From assembly GCF_034555375.1 (NCBI RefSeq), contig NZ_CP140706.1, positions 2,967,001 through 3,031,000 on the forward strand: a stretch of DNA of 64,000 bases, in the 5' to 3' direction. Both the position numbers and the translations under genes were made by a program. Positions 34,917 to 44,122 of the stretch are shown piece by piece. A model generated the notes under the pieces. The model was not told the DNA's origin and did no database searches. It saw only the letters and a program-made list of their open reading frames with translations. Source of the DNA: Pseudomonas sp. B33.4. GTDB taxonomy: Bacteria; Pseudomonadota; Gammaproteobacteria; Pseudomonadales; Pseudomonadaceae. The stretch's first letter is position 1. Each line of letters begins with the position of its first letter.

Positions 34917-36959
34917 ATGAACGCTATCGTTAAAAGGGCACAGCTGTCCAGGCTGGCGGCGCTGAAAGCAAGGTCCACCGTGCATAACGCTATTGATGAT
35001 GATCCGCCACCAGCTGTTACATTCCCTGCGCAAACACTACTTCCTGATTTGCGCATCCCGATTGCTTCTCTTAACGGTGATTTGGAATATGTGGTACCAA
35101 AGCCGGCAGCTGAGCACGACGAAGATTCATTTATACCACAGATTCGAGTAGCAGGTACGACGTGGCTGGACGTTGTTGATCCAGCCGATCCAGACTATCC
35201 GTATATTATTCCCGGTGAGATCGATGATCGAGACTGGACGGTGCCTTACAAGATTCGACGCAGCTTGCTTAGAGAGGAACTTACGCCCGAAGCGCCGACC
35301 CGATGGGAGTTTCGATATATTTTCTTTTCTGGCGGTATTAATGATGTCGCATCCATTACCACTACCTTCGCCATCGATCTTACACCGCCCTACAAAGTAA
35401 AAAATCCGCCCTCCGACAGAACCCCCGGAGCGCCTACATGGCCTGCCGATTTAGGGCCGAATGTTCCCATTGATGATGCCTACCTCGAGGGCAAAACCCA
35501 TATCATCGTCAAGCCCGCGATTCCCGCAAATTACGAGGCAACTGACGTTTACAGATTTTTCTTCGGGCCCGCGCCGGATCCCGGCCGCGATACTCCCGTG
35601 TTTAATGATGTACTGTCGCCGGCTCGGGAAGCTGCAATTGAAGTCAAAGTGTTTGTCGATGCCGCTGATGGTTCCAATCAGCTTATCTATGTGTCCAAAG
35701 ATCTGCCGGGAAATGAAGGGCGCCGATCAAACTTCAGTCAGCGCACCGTTCAACATGCCAAGGATCCCGATCCCGATACGGTGGTACCACCGATTGTCAC
35801 GCTGGCAAATGGTACCGATGGCGACAACTTGGTCGATCTTGCAGACACTCAGTTTGATCCTCAAGGTGTGGAGTTCAAGGTCAAAGTCCCCACTCCCAAT
35901 GCTCCAACGGATACGATTGCCGGCTTCTGGGGGGGCGAACAGGCAGGCCCCGAACAGCGCGTGGGTACCAAGACCGAACTGACGTTTTACGCACCCTATG
36001 ATCTGGTCAAACGGGTGTACGGCGATACCGATGGCATAGTTAAAACCAATGTTAGTTTCAATATGTTTCGTGGTACCCGTCCGTTGGCTGACTCAAACGT
36101 TGAAATCGATGTTGATATTTCATATATCGGTCCGGATCCAATAACCATTGGTCTGGACGCGCCAACGCTGAAGACAACGGCGGGTACTGACAACGCAATC
36201 GAGGAGGGTGATTACGGAGATGACGCCATTACTGCGACTATCAAACTTTTTGCTGCCCCCCCGACAGAAGAAGGTTGGCTGATCGATCTGTTTTATGACG
36301 ACATCCAGATTGGCGACCCCATTGCGTTAACAACAGGTCAAGAGGGCACCGACATAACTCGTGTTATTCCGTGGTCTGTTATTCAACAGCAGGAAAGTGG
36401 GCCCAACAAGGTTCTACGGTATACCCTCTACACTCCGGGCTCGAACAACCCAACTCCGTCGTCACCGAGGGGTATCCGGGTCGAGCCATTCCCGATTGAA
36501 ATGGCTGCGCCGATAATTTTGGGCCTGGCGGGGTCGGTAAGAAGGATTGGATGCTCCACCTTGAACTTCCCTACGGAGACTATCCCAAATGATGGCACCG
36601 AGAGACGAAATCTGCTCGTTCGTGTGATGCCCAATACGTATACGGTCGATGGTGAAACCATTACTTTGAAGTATCAGGCATTTGAACAGGCGGACCCGAC
36701 GAAACCTATTCCCGATACTGATGCAACGGTGACTTACCCAATCTCGGGGACATTTCCAGCCGATGGTGTGATTATCAATATTGGTGATTACGAGGAAGAT
36801 TTCAAGCCGGCTCATATGCAAATTGGCACGGTGACTTATTCCATTTCCCGCGGGGGAAGTTCCGGTACTCCGACACCGGACTCGCTGCCTGCTGTGAACA
36901 CACTGGATCTGGATGACAGTCAAGGTCGTTTTTGTGAGGAGTTTATTCCCGTTCCATGA
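34917..36959 (+). CDS. Uncharacterised multi-module beta-rich protein (680 aa)
   Basis: From ATG 34917 (GGAG seven bases upstream; an ATG at 34905 would add four residues) the product has about 680 residues without a signal peptide. It appears to hold four or more beta-sandwich modules, each with an aromatic strand and a closing ID-x-TPP or VEP-type linker: FRYIFFSGGINDVASITTTFAIDLTPP, DVYRFFFGPAPD, VKTNVSFNMFRGTRPL, VLRYTLYTPGSNN, VTYSISRGGSSGTP. The 267-residue upstream gene has the same style, so they are likely paralogues in one operon. Cargo, surface or phage-tail-like roles are all possible; none is shown. Confidence 0.8.
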   Translation: MNAIVKRAQLSRLAALKARSTVHNAIDDDPPPAVTFPAQTLLPDLRIPIASLNGDLEYVVPKPAAEHDEDSFIPQIRVAGTTWLDVVDPADPDYPYIIPGEIDDRDWTVPYKIRRSLLREELTPEAPTRWEFRYIFFSGGINDVASITTTFAIDLTPPYKVKNPPSDRTPGAPTWPADLGPNVPIDDAYLEGKTHIIVKPAIPANYEATDVYRFFFGPAPDPGRDTPVFNDVLSPAREAAIEVKVFVDAADGSNQLIYVSKDLPGNEGRRSNFSQRTVQHAKDPDPDTVVPPIVTLANGTDGDNLVDLADTQFDPQGVEFKVKVPTPNAPTDTIAGFWGGEQAGPEQRVGTKTELTFYAPYDLVKRVYGDTDGIVKTNVSFNMFRGTRPLADSNVEIDVDISYIGPDPITIGLDAPTLKTTAGTDNAIEEGDYGDDAITATIKLFAAPPTEEGWLIDLFYDDIQIGDPIALTTGQEGTDITRVIPWSVIQQQESGPNKVLRYTLYTPGSNNPTPSSPRGIRVEPFPIEMAAPIILGLAGSVRRIGCSTLNFPTETIPNDGTERRNLLVRVMPNTYTVDGETITLKYQAFEQADPTKPIPDTDATVTYPISGTFPADGVIINIGDYEEDFKPAHMQIGTVTYSISRGGSSGTPTPDSLPAVNTLDLDDSQGRFCEEFIPVP

Positions 36960-37122
36960 TGGGTGATTGTGGGGGGCGCGATCGCAAAGTTTGTGACCGC
37001 CTCCCCCGGTTACTGACATCTGGTATTCAATCTTCTAGCCCAAAAGAGTTTTCGCCAACTAACTGAGGATAAGTCCTACATAAATTTATGAGTCTTCTCT
37101 ATAGCCTTACGCCCCTCCACGA

Positions 37123-39417
37123 ATGGCTACGACTGCCATTTCACCAGTCAGACAGCAGGTATTCACTATGCGGGGTAAGTTATTGTCGGGTCCAGGCCGT
37201 ACGCGGCGTTACATAGTTTTGAGCCCTTCGTTGTTGGCAATTTTGAGTGCCTGCGCAAGCGCGGCACCGGTCGTGGGCCGCGAGGAAACGGTAAACGGCG
37301 GCACGCCGGAACGATGGGACCTTTCCCAGAACGCCACGCTGACGGTCAACGGCGCGCAAACGCTGGTCATCAACTCTGAAAATTCCACATTGATTGTGAA
37401 TCCTGGCAGCACAACGCAACAGATATCGGCTCGCGAAGGGTCAACGGTCAATCTGAGCGGTGCGACCGTTTCAGCTACCGGGGGCTTGGCGGCGGTCTTT
37501 TTAAGTAGCTCGCAAGCGACGATCGACAGCAGTTCTATTAGCGGAAATCGTGTAGGACTCCAAGTGGTTCGCGATGCCAATACACAGGACGGCTCCCGTG
37601 TTTCTGTCACCAATGGCACGAAGATCACTGGTGTGACCGGGGGAGCGTTGGTCAGTGCCTTCAGCGTCCTGAACCTCAGCGATTCCGACCTTCTCGGGAC
37701 CGGAGCCAGCAGCTACGGACTTCGGCTGAATAGCGGTCAAGCGACGGCCCGAAACAGCTCTATCATTGGTGGTCGGGAAGGCGTCGTCATCGATTCCGAT
37801 CTCAACCAGGTTCAACCGGCGACGTTGAATCTTGAGAACACTACAGTGCAAGGCAAAACCGGCGCTGCCATTCTGGTCGACTTGGCTAACACCACGGATT
37901 CCACAGCGGCCATTACGTTGACCAACTCGCGCTTGCTCGCTGGCAACGGCACCTTACTGGATGTCCGAGGTGGGGCGGATGCTTCGCTGGTAGTCAACGA
38001 CAGTACGCTCAATGGTGACATCGTCACGGAGCAGGGCAGCACCACAAACTTGACTCTGCAAAACAACTCGAAGCTGACGGGCCAACTGCAAAATGTGGCC
38101 AGCGCCACGATCAATGACAGTTCCCAGTGGGTACTGACGGGTAATAGCAGTATCGACCAGTTGAGCCTGAACAACGGTGGCTCGGTGGTCTTCGGGGCTA
38201 CCGACGCCTTTTATCAACTCAACGTAACGTCCTTGTCTGGCAATGGCCGTTTTGTGATGGGCACCAACTTCACCACGGGTGAAACGGACGTGTTGAATAT
38301 CACGGGCACCGCCCAAGGGACACACGAACTGCTGATTGCCAGCAGTGGTCTTGATCCTGCTAGCGGACAACCTGTCCGCGTGGTGCAAACCGCAGGCGGC
38401 GACGCTCGGTTTTTCATGAGCCGTGATGTCGATTTGGGGACGTATTCCTATGGTCTGGCGAAAAGTGGCAACGACTGGATACTCGATCCCACTACGCGGA
38501 CCATCAGTCCTGGGGCTCGCTCTGTGCTCGCTCTGTTCAACACGGCCTCAACGGTATGGCTGGGCGAATTGACTTCATTGCGCACGCGTATGGGCGAATT
38601 GCGCTTCAATGGTGGTCAATCCGGCGCGTGGGGGCGTACTTACACCAACAAGTACAACATCGCCGATGGCTCGGGTGTCGGCTATCAGCAACGCCAGAGC
38701 GGGTTTACTTTAGGGGCGGATGCGCCGCTGCCGGTGGGTGACGGGCAGTGGCTGGTCGGGGTGATGGCGGGTCAGAGTCAATCCGACCTCGATCTTGACG
38801 CAGGCACCTCCGGGAGCGTGGACAGCTACTATGTGGGTGGCTATGTGACCTGGCTGGATGCGCAAACCGGTTATTACTTTGACGGAGTATTGAAGGCCAA
38901 CCGCTTCAATAATGATGCCAAGGTAGGGCTGAGTGATGGAACGCGGGCCAAGGGTGATTACGACAATTCCGGGGTCGGTGGTTCGGTGGAAATCGGTAAA
39001 CACATCAGTCTTGCTGACGGAAACTTCCTGGAGCCCTACACGCAATGGTCTGCAGTGGTCATTGAGGGCAAGGATTATTCCTTGAGTAATGACCTGCAGG
39101 CAGAAGGTGATCGAACTCGTTCATTTATCGGTAAAGTGGGTGTCACTGCCGGTCGAAATATCGAACTGGATCAGGGGCGGACTGTACAGCCTTATATTCG
39201 ACTTGCCTGGGCACATGAGTTTGCAAAGAACAATGAAGCCCAAGTGAATAACAATGTGTTCAACAATGACCTGTCCGGCTCTCGTGGGGAACTGGGTGCT
39301 GGCGTCGCTGTAGCGATAGCCAGAAGTTTCAGCGTGCATGCCGATTTCGAGTACAGCAACGGCCGGTACTTTGAGCAGCCCTTGGGTGCCAACATCGGGA
39401 TTCGCTATATTTGGTGA
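37123..39417 (+). CDS. Pertactin-type autotransporter (type Va secretion)
   Basis: The 764-residue protein has an extended N-terminal signal (charged stretch RGKLLSGPGRTRRYIV, then LSPSLLAILSACASA and likely cleavage before APVVG). A passenger domain of about 400 residues follows with repeating N-G/S-T beta-helix rungs (NATLTVNGAQTLVINSENST, TINDSSQWVLTG). An autotransporter beta-barrel occupies the last 270 residues (ELRFNGGQSGAWGRTYTNKYN to the terminal GANIGIRYIW). The start at 37123 lacks a ribosome site; ATG 37168 with CAGG upstream is an alternative. It would display or release an adhesin-like passenger at the cell surface. Confidence 0.93.
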   Translation: MATTAISPVRQQVFTMRGKLLSGPGRTRRYIVLSPSLLAILSACASAAPVVGREETVNGGTPERWDLSQNATLTVNGAQTLVINSENSTLIVNPGSTTQQISAREGSTVNLSGATVSATGGLAAVFLSSSQATIDSSSISGNRVGLQVVRDANTQDGSRVSVTNGTKITGVTGGALVSAFSVLNLSDSDLLGTGASSYGLRLNSGQATARNSSIIGGREGVVIDSDLNQVQPATLNLENTTVQGKTGAAILVDLANTTDSTAAITLTNSRLLAGNGTLLDVRGGADASLVVNDSTLNGDIVTEQGSTTNLTLQNNSKLTGQLQNVASATINDSSQWVLTGNSSIDQLSLNNGGSVVFGATDAFYQLNVTSLSGNGRFVMGTNFTTGETDVLNITGTAQGTHELLIASSGLDPASGQPVRVVQTAGGDARFFMSRDVDLGTYSYGLAKSGNDWILDPTTRTISPGARSVLALFNTASTVWLGELTSLRTRMGELRFNGGQSGAWGRTYTNKYNIADGSGVGYQQRQSGFTLGADAPLPVGDGQWLVGVMAGQSQSDLDLDAGTSGSVDSYYVGGYVTWLDAQTGYYFDGVLKANRFNNDAKVGLSDGTRAKGDYDNSGVGGSVEIGKHISLADGNFLEPYTQWSAVVIEGKDYSLSNDLQAEGDRTRSFIGKVGVTAGRNIELDQGRTVQPYIRLAWAHEFAKNNEAQVNNNVFNNDLSGSRGELGAGVAVAIARSFSVHADFEYSNGRYFEQPLGANIGIRYIW

Positions 39418-39426
39418 ACGAGGCAA

Positions 39427-39459
39427 TAAAAAAGGAAGCGAAAGCTTCCTTTTTTTTGT
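39427..39459. terminator. Bidirectional terminator after the autotransporter
   Basis: AAAAAAGGAAGC GAAA GCTTCCTTTTTTTT forms an 8-bp stem (39432-39439 with 39444-39451), with A and T runs. It serves both the autotransporter and the convergent gene ending at 39475. Confidence 0.88.
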
Positions 39460-39474
39460 TTGCCGGCATTATGG

Positions 39475-39963
39475 TTATGCGGCGATCGACCGATATCCCC
39501 GCAATTTCACGATGTCTCCCTTTGCTGAAAATCTGACATCCAAGGTTAGTTCTTTCTCCTCATCGTCGTCTCGATTCTCCACCACGACGCTGTTCAAGTT
39601 CCCGGAAAGAGTAGCTGAGTCAGGATCATAAGCGATGATGGCTGTCCCCGAACGCTGAGTGTAAGTCACAGGCTTGGCTGGATCGCTGTTGTCGACAAAT
39701 GTCAGGCGAACCTCATGGGATGTCGGTGTGAGTTCGTAGCTGTCATTCGGCAGGTTTTTGGAGAAGGACAGGGTGATTTCTTTGGTCGTGAAGTCCGTTT
39801 TACGTTGACGGGCAAACATTACGTAGGCCTTACCATGCGGCAGCGGGAAGGTTTGCTCGGAGAGCTCAACCAGGCTTGCTTTAAACTGTTCTACGGTGTT
39901 GATTGTCCCTACACACTCACCTGTGCCGATCGCATTTCTACGTTTGAGAATTTTATTGATCAT
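39475..39963 (-). CDS. Uncharacterised protein (162 aa), convergent cassette gene
   Basis: From ATG 39963 (GGAG eight bases upstream; an in-frame ATG at 39978 is possible) the product is about 162 residues. It is not recognised. It is basic at the start (MINKILKRRNAIGTGECVG) and then acidic, with beta-strand patterning (AYVMFARQRKTDF, EVRLTFVDNSDPAKPVTYTQ, EKELTLDVRFSAKG). No export signal is evident. It runs toward the autotransporter, and its upstream region contains the 18-bp inverted repeat with the lux-box-like core. It belongs to the AT-richer cassette. Confidence 0.7.
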   Translation of the reverse strand: MINKILKRRNAIGTGECVGTINTVEQFKASLVELSEQTFPLPHGKAYVMFARQRKTDFTTKEITLSFSKNLPNDSYELTPTSHEVRLTFVDNSDPAKPVTYTQRSGTAIIAYDPDSATLSGNLNSVVVENRDDDEEKELTLDVRFSAKGDIVKLRGYRSIAA

Positions 39964-40040
39964 TTTTGCGGTCTCCATGTCATGACGAGATATCCCGTTA
40001 TCAGGAAACTTTCGGGATGAGCTATCAGAACGCTAATGAG

Positions 40041-40080
40041 GCCAACTGTAAACTGTCAGACTTGACAGTTTACAGTTGGC
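40041..40080. promoter_or_regulatory. Perfect 18-bp inverted repeat with lux-box-like core
   Basis: GCCAACTGTAAACTGTCA (40041-40058) is exactly inverted at 40063-40080 around the centre GACT. The core CTGTCA-N4-TGACAG repeats the dyad at 33931-33946. On the left-going strand a weak -10 (TCTGAT) lies 21 bases past the box, 97 bases upstream of the gene starting at 39963. The sequence just right of it (GGCAGGAAGTGTGA) also resembles the one right of the first dyad (GGCAAGAAGTCTGA). Confidence 0.6.
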
Positions 40081-40127
40081 AGGAAGTGTGATTTCCGAAT
40101 TGGGTTATTGGCGAAGGTTAGTTCTTC

Positions 40128-40220
40128 ATGGGGAAAGTGTTTAAAACGGTTCAGGCTCCCGATCATCAGGTTAGCGGATCTGCGCCGCCCGATTGGAAGG
40201 ACGGTCTTGGTGGACAATAA
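40128..40220 (+). CDS. Candidate 30-residue peptide gene next to the inverted repeat
   Basis: A short frame starts at ATG 40128 (MGKVFKTVQAPDHQ...) and ends in TAA at 40218-40220. GAAGG lies about nine bases before the start. It is the first frame downstream (rightward) of the 18-bp inverted repeat. Its end is six bases from the stop of the convergent DUF1345 gene. Coding is not proven; the length allows chance occurrence. Confidence 0.25.
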   Translation: MGKVFKTVQAPDHQVSGSAPPDWKDGLGGQ

Positions 40221-40225
40221 AATAA

Positions 40226-40867
40226 TCAGCCAAACAGTCCCGCCGCGATATTGATTGAAAATCCCAAAATAGCCGTGTTGAACACAAACCCGATCAATGA
40301 CTGCGCGAGCACGATTTTCCGAATATCCCGCGTCGCCACCCCCACATCGGCTGTCTGCACCGCGACACCAATGGTGAACGAGAAGTACAAAAAGTCCCAA
40401 TAGTTAGGCGTGGTCAGCCCTTCGGCAAAGCGCAGCGCCGGCTCCTTGCCATCCCAGGTGTAATACAACCTCGCGTAGTGCACGCAGAAAATCACTCCGA
40501 TCAGCAGCCATGAACCGATCACCGTCAGCGCGGTGAAACCGTAATGCATGAGCTTGCGCGTAGTTTCCAGGTCCTTGCTGCCGGCCAGTTCGAAGGTGAT
40601 GGTCGCCAGACTCGCCAGCGCAGCGATGCAGACCACGAAGAGCACCAGCCCGGCATTTTCGTCTTCGACTTCAGCGATGCGTTTGACGTCCGGAGCCTTG
40701 GCGCGCACGGTCAGCCAGAACATCAGGATCAGGTAAGTCCAGACGCCAGCGTTCCAGCCGATGAGGATTTTACTGACGATGGAGTCGGCGGGGACCAGGA
40801 GACCGGTGGCAAGGCCGAGGAGGGCGGCGGCAGACAGGCGAGGGTGAGTGCGGGCGAGGAAGCGCAT
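40226..40867 (-). CDS. DUF1345 inner-membrane protein
   Basis: The 213-residue protein has about five to six membrane helices ([72 protein letters not shown], and a last pair). The conserved [20 protein letters not shown] segment marks the DUF1345 family, whose function is unknown. It resembles part of a cation-channel fold, but no selectivity filter is obvious. It stands alone beyond the right edge of the accessory cassette. Confidence 0.9.
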   Translation of the reverse strand: MRFLARTHPRLSAAALLGLATGLLVPADSIVSKILIGWNAGVWTYLILMFWLTVRAKAPDVKRIAEVEDENAGLVLFVVCIAALASLATITFELAGSKDLETTRKLMHYGFTALTVIGSWLLIGVIFCVHYARLYYTWDGKEPALRFAEGLTTPNYWDFLYFSFTIGVAVQTADVGVATRDIRKIVLAQSLIGFVFNTAILGFSINIAAGLFG

Positions 40868-40921
40868 GGGGAATCACGTTGGTGAAATGTCTCTGCACCA
40901 TAGCGCACGCCACCTGGCTTT

Positions 40922-41001
40922 TGTAGGAGCTGCCGCAGGCTGCGATCTTTTGATCTTCTAAAAGCAAAGTCAAAAGATCGCAGCCTTTGGCAGCTCCTAC
41001 A
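40922..41001. repeat. TGTAGGAGCTGCCGCAGGCTGCGATC hairpin repeat
   Basis: Inverted copies at 40922-40952 and 40970-41001 form a hairpin of about 30 bp (TTGTAGGAGCTGCCGCAGGC...), belonging to the family of 25180, 47589 and 51283. It ends seven bases before the RND permease stop. Confidence 0.88.
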
Positions 41002-41008
41002 GTCTGGA

Positions 41009-44000
41009 TCAGTGGGGTTTGGTGAAACGTTGTACGAGCTTCATGACGACGACGAAAAACACGGGGACGAAGATGACTGCCAGCGTGGCAGTGATCATTC
41101 CGCCGATCACCCCGGTACCGATCGCTTGCTGACTCGCCGAGCTTGCGCCTGTTGCAATGGCCAATGGCACCACGCCGAGAATAAACGCCAGCGAAGTCAT
41201 CACGATCGGCCGCAGGCGCAACCGCGCCGCCTGCAACGTCGCGTCGATCAGGTCGTGACCTTCGTCATACAGACTCTTGGCGAACTCGATGATCAGGATC
41301 GCGTTCTTCGCCGACAGACCGATGATAGTGATCAGGCCGACTTTGAAAAACACATCGTTGGGCATCCCGCGTAACGTTACCGCCAGCACCGCGCCGAGTA
41401 CGCCCAGCGGCACTACCAGCAACACCGAGGTCGGAATCGACCAGCTCTCGTACAGCGCCGCCAGACACAGGAACACCACCAATAGCGACAAACCGAGCAG
41501 GATCGGCGCCTGGTTGCCGGACAAGCGTTCCTGCAACGACAACCCGGTCCATTCCTGGCCAAGGCCTTTCGGCCCCTGCGCAACCAGGCGTTCGATTTCC
41601 GCCATGGCTTCACCGGTACTGTGCCCCGCTGACGGTTCGCCGGAAATCGCAATCGCCGGATAACCGTTGTAACGGGTCAACTGCGCCGGACCCTGAATCC
41701 AGTTGGCCTGCACGAACGCCGAGAGCGGCACCATGTGCCCGGCGTTGTTACGCACATGCATTTTCAGCAGATCGGCGACCTGGCTGCGTTGATCACCTTC
41801 GGCCTGCACGACAACCCGCTGCATGCGCCCCTGATTGGGGAAATCGTTGATGTAGCTGGAACCGACGGCAGTGGACAGCACATTGCCGATGTCAGCAAAC
41901 GACACGCCCAAGGCATTCGCCTGTTTGCGGTCAACGATCAATTGCACTTGCGGCGCTTCGGCCAGCGCGCTTTCACGTACGTTCATCAACACCGGACTTT
42001 TTTCGGCCGCCGCGAGCAGTTCGCTGCGCGCCTGCATCAAGGTCGCATGGCCGAGGCCGCCGCGATCCTGCAAGCGGAACTCGAAACCGCTGGACGTGCC
42101 GAGGCCATCCACGGGCGGTGGCAGTACCGAGAACGCCATGGCGTCCTTGATCTCGCTCAGCGCAATGTTGGCGCGATCGGCAATCGAGCTGGCGGAGTCA
42201 TCACTGCTGCGCTGCGACCAGTCCTTCAACGTCGAGAACGCCAAGGCTGCGTTCTGGCCGCTGCCGGAGAAGCTGAAACCGAGAATCACCACACTGTCGC
42301 TGATCCCCGGCTCGCCGGCGTTATGCGCTTCAAGCTGTTCAGCCACGGCCACCGTACGATTCTTGGTCGCACCGGGCGGCAGTTGAATGTCGGTGATGGT
42401 GTAACCCTGATCTTCCACTGGCAGGAAAGAGGAGGGCAGACGCGCGAAGCACAGGCCCAGGCCCACCAGCAGCACAACGTAGATCAGCAGATAACGGCCA
42501 CTGCGTTTCAGCGCATAGCCGACCCAGCCCTGATAACGATCAGTCAGGTGCTCGAAGCGGCGGTTGAACCAGCCGAAGAACCCGGACTTTTCATGATGCT
42601 CGCCCTTGGCAATCGGCTTGAGCAGCGTCGCGCACAGTGCCGGCGTCAGGGTCAGGGCGAGAAACGCCGAGAACAGGATCGACGTCGCCATCGACAGCGA
42701 GAACTGCTGGTAAATCACCCCGACCGAGCCCTGCATGAACGCCATCGGAATAAACACCGCCACCAGCACCAGGGTGATGCCGATGATCGCGCCGGTGATC
42801 TGTGTCATCGCCTTGCGCGTGGCTTCCTTGGGCGACAGGCCCTCGGTGGCCATGATCCGTTCGACGTTCTCCACCACCACGATGGCGTCATCCACCAGAA
42901 TGCCGATGGCCAGCACCATGCCGAACATGGTCAGCACGTTGATCGAGAAACCCAGCGCCAGCATGGTCGCGAACGTGCCCATCAGTGCCACCGGCACCAC
43001 CAGCGTCGGGATCAGCGTGTAGCGCACGTTCTGCAGGAACAGGAACATCACCGCGAACACCAACAGCATCGCCTCGCCCAAGGTGTAAACCACTTTGGTG
43101 ATCGAGACTTTGACGAACGGCGAGGTATCGTACGGGATCTTGTATTCCACCCCTGCCGGGAAGTAGCGCGACAGCTCATCCATCTTCGCCCGCACCAGCG
43201 TCGCGGTGTTCAGCGCGTTGGCGCCCGGCGACAGTTGCACGCCAACGGCGGTGGACGGCTTGCCGTTGAGGCGCGTGCCGAACTGGTATTCCTGACTGCC
43301 GATCTCGACCCGCGCCACGTCACCGATGCGCACGGTTGAACCGTCGCGATTGGCCTTGAGGACAATGTCGGCGAATTCTTGCGGCGTCGATAACTGGCCT
43401 TTCACCAGAATGGTCGCGGTGATTTCCTGGCTCGACGGATTGGGCAGATCGCCGATGCTGCCGGCGGACACCTGGGCGTTCTGCGCGACGATGGCGGCGT
43501 TGACATCGGCCGGCGTCAGGTTGAAGGCGATCAGCTTTTGCGGATCGATCCAGATGCGCATCGCCCGTTCAGCGCCATATAGCTGCGCCTTGCCGACACC
43601 GTCCAGACGCTTGATCTCGTTCATCACGTTGCGCGCCAGATAATCACTGAGCGCGACGTCATCGAGTTTGCCGTCGCTGGAAGTCAGGGTGATCAGCAAC
43701 AGGAAGCCGGACGAAACCTTTTCGACCTGCAAACCTTGCTGATTGACCGCTTGCGGCAGCCGCGATTCAACAACCTTGAGGCGGTTTTGCACGTCGACCT
43801 GCGCCAGTTCCGGGTTGGTGCCCGGCTGGAACGTGGCTTTGATCGTCGCGCTGCCGAGGCTGCTCTGCGATTCGAAGTACAGCAAGTGATCAGCGCCGTT
43901 AAGTTCCTCCTCTATCAGGCTGACCACGCTTTCATCGACGGTCTGCGCCGAGGCGCCGGGATACACCGCGTAGATTTCGATCTGCGGCGGGGCGACGTCG

Positions 44001-44107
44001 GGGTATTGCGCCACGGGCAACTGCGGGATGGCCAGCGCACCGGCCAACAGGATGAACAACGCGACGACCCAGGCAAACACCGGGCGGTCGATAAAGAACT
44101 GCGGCAT
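41009..44107 (-). CDS. RND multidrug efflux permease, HAE1 family (MexD-like)
   Basis: This 1032-residue inner-membrane pump is driven by protons. It starts MPQFFIDRPVFAWVVALFIL. The proton-relay residues are visible as the Asp pair in GILVDDAIVVVENV (about residues 405-408) and Lys in GLSAKNAILIIEFAK (about 940). By eye it is closer to MexD (LLYFES, LAQVDVQNRLK, QGLQVE, MFLFLQNVRYTLIP) than to MexB or MexF. It forms an operon with the adaptor gene 15 bases upstream. No outer-membrane channel gene follows, so it must borrow an OprM/TolC-like channel. Confidence 0.94.
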   Translation of the reverse strand: MPQFFIDRPVFAWVVALFILLAGALAIPQLPVAQYPDVAPPQIEIYAVYPGASAQTVDESVVSLIEEELNGADHLLYFESQSSLGSATIKATFQPGTNPELAQVDVQNRLKVVESRLPQAVNQQGLQVEKVSSGFLLLITLTSSDGKLDDVALSDYLARNVMNEIKRLDGVGKAQLYGAERAMRIWIDPQKLIAFNLTPADVNAAIVAQNAQVSAGSIGDLPNPSSQEITATILVKGQLSTPQEFADIVLKANRDGSTVRIGDVARVEIGSQEYQFGTRLNGKPSTAVGVQLSPGANALNTATLVRAKMDELSRYFPAGVEYKIPYDTSPFVKVSITKVVYTLGEAMLLVFAVMFLFLQNVRYTLIPTLVVPVALMGTFATMLALGFSINVLTMFGMVLAIGILVDDAIVVVENVERIMATEGLSPKEATRKAMTQITGAIIGITLVLVAVFIPMAFMQGSVGVIYQQFSLSMATSILFSAFLALTLTPALCATLLKPIAKGEHHEKSGFFGWFNRRFEHLTDRYQGWVGYALKRSGRYLLIYVVLLVGLGLCFARLPSSFLPVEDQGYTITDIQLPPGATKNRTVAVAEQLEAHNAGEPGISDSVVILGFSFSGSGQNAALAFSTLKDWSQRSSDDSASSIADRANIALSEIKDAMAFSVLPPPVDGLGTSSGFEFRLQDRGGLGHATLMQARSELLAAAEKSPVLMNVRESALAEAPQVQLIVDRKQANALGVSFADIGNVLSTAVGSSYINDFPNQGRMQRVVVQAEGDQRSQVADLLKMHVRNNAGHMVPLSAFVQANWIQGPAQLTRYNGYPAIAISGEPSAGHSTGEAMAEIERLVAQGPKGLGQEWTGLSLQERLSGNQAPILLGLSLLVVFLCLAALYESWSIPTSVLLVVPLGVLGAVLAVTLRGMPNDVFFKVGLITIIGLSAKNAILIIEFAKSLYDEGHDLIDATLQAARLRLRPIVMTSLAFILGVVPLAIATGASSASQQAIGTGVIGGMITATLAVIFVPVFFVVVMKLVQRFTKPH

Positions 44108-44122
44108 AGAAAAGCGTCCTGC

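Noticed and set aside
36960..37010. Terminator between the 680-residue gene and the autotransporter
   Set aside because: A GGGGGGCG/CGCCTCCCCC pairing is possible, but the loop is long and there is no T-run.
41735..43339. A 534-codon rightward open frame opposite the RND permease gene
   Set aside because: It is the antisense shadow of a high-GC gene; the product is rich in R, H, Q and G with no domain pattern, while the leftward frame is a complete RND pump.
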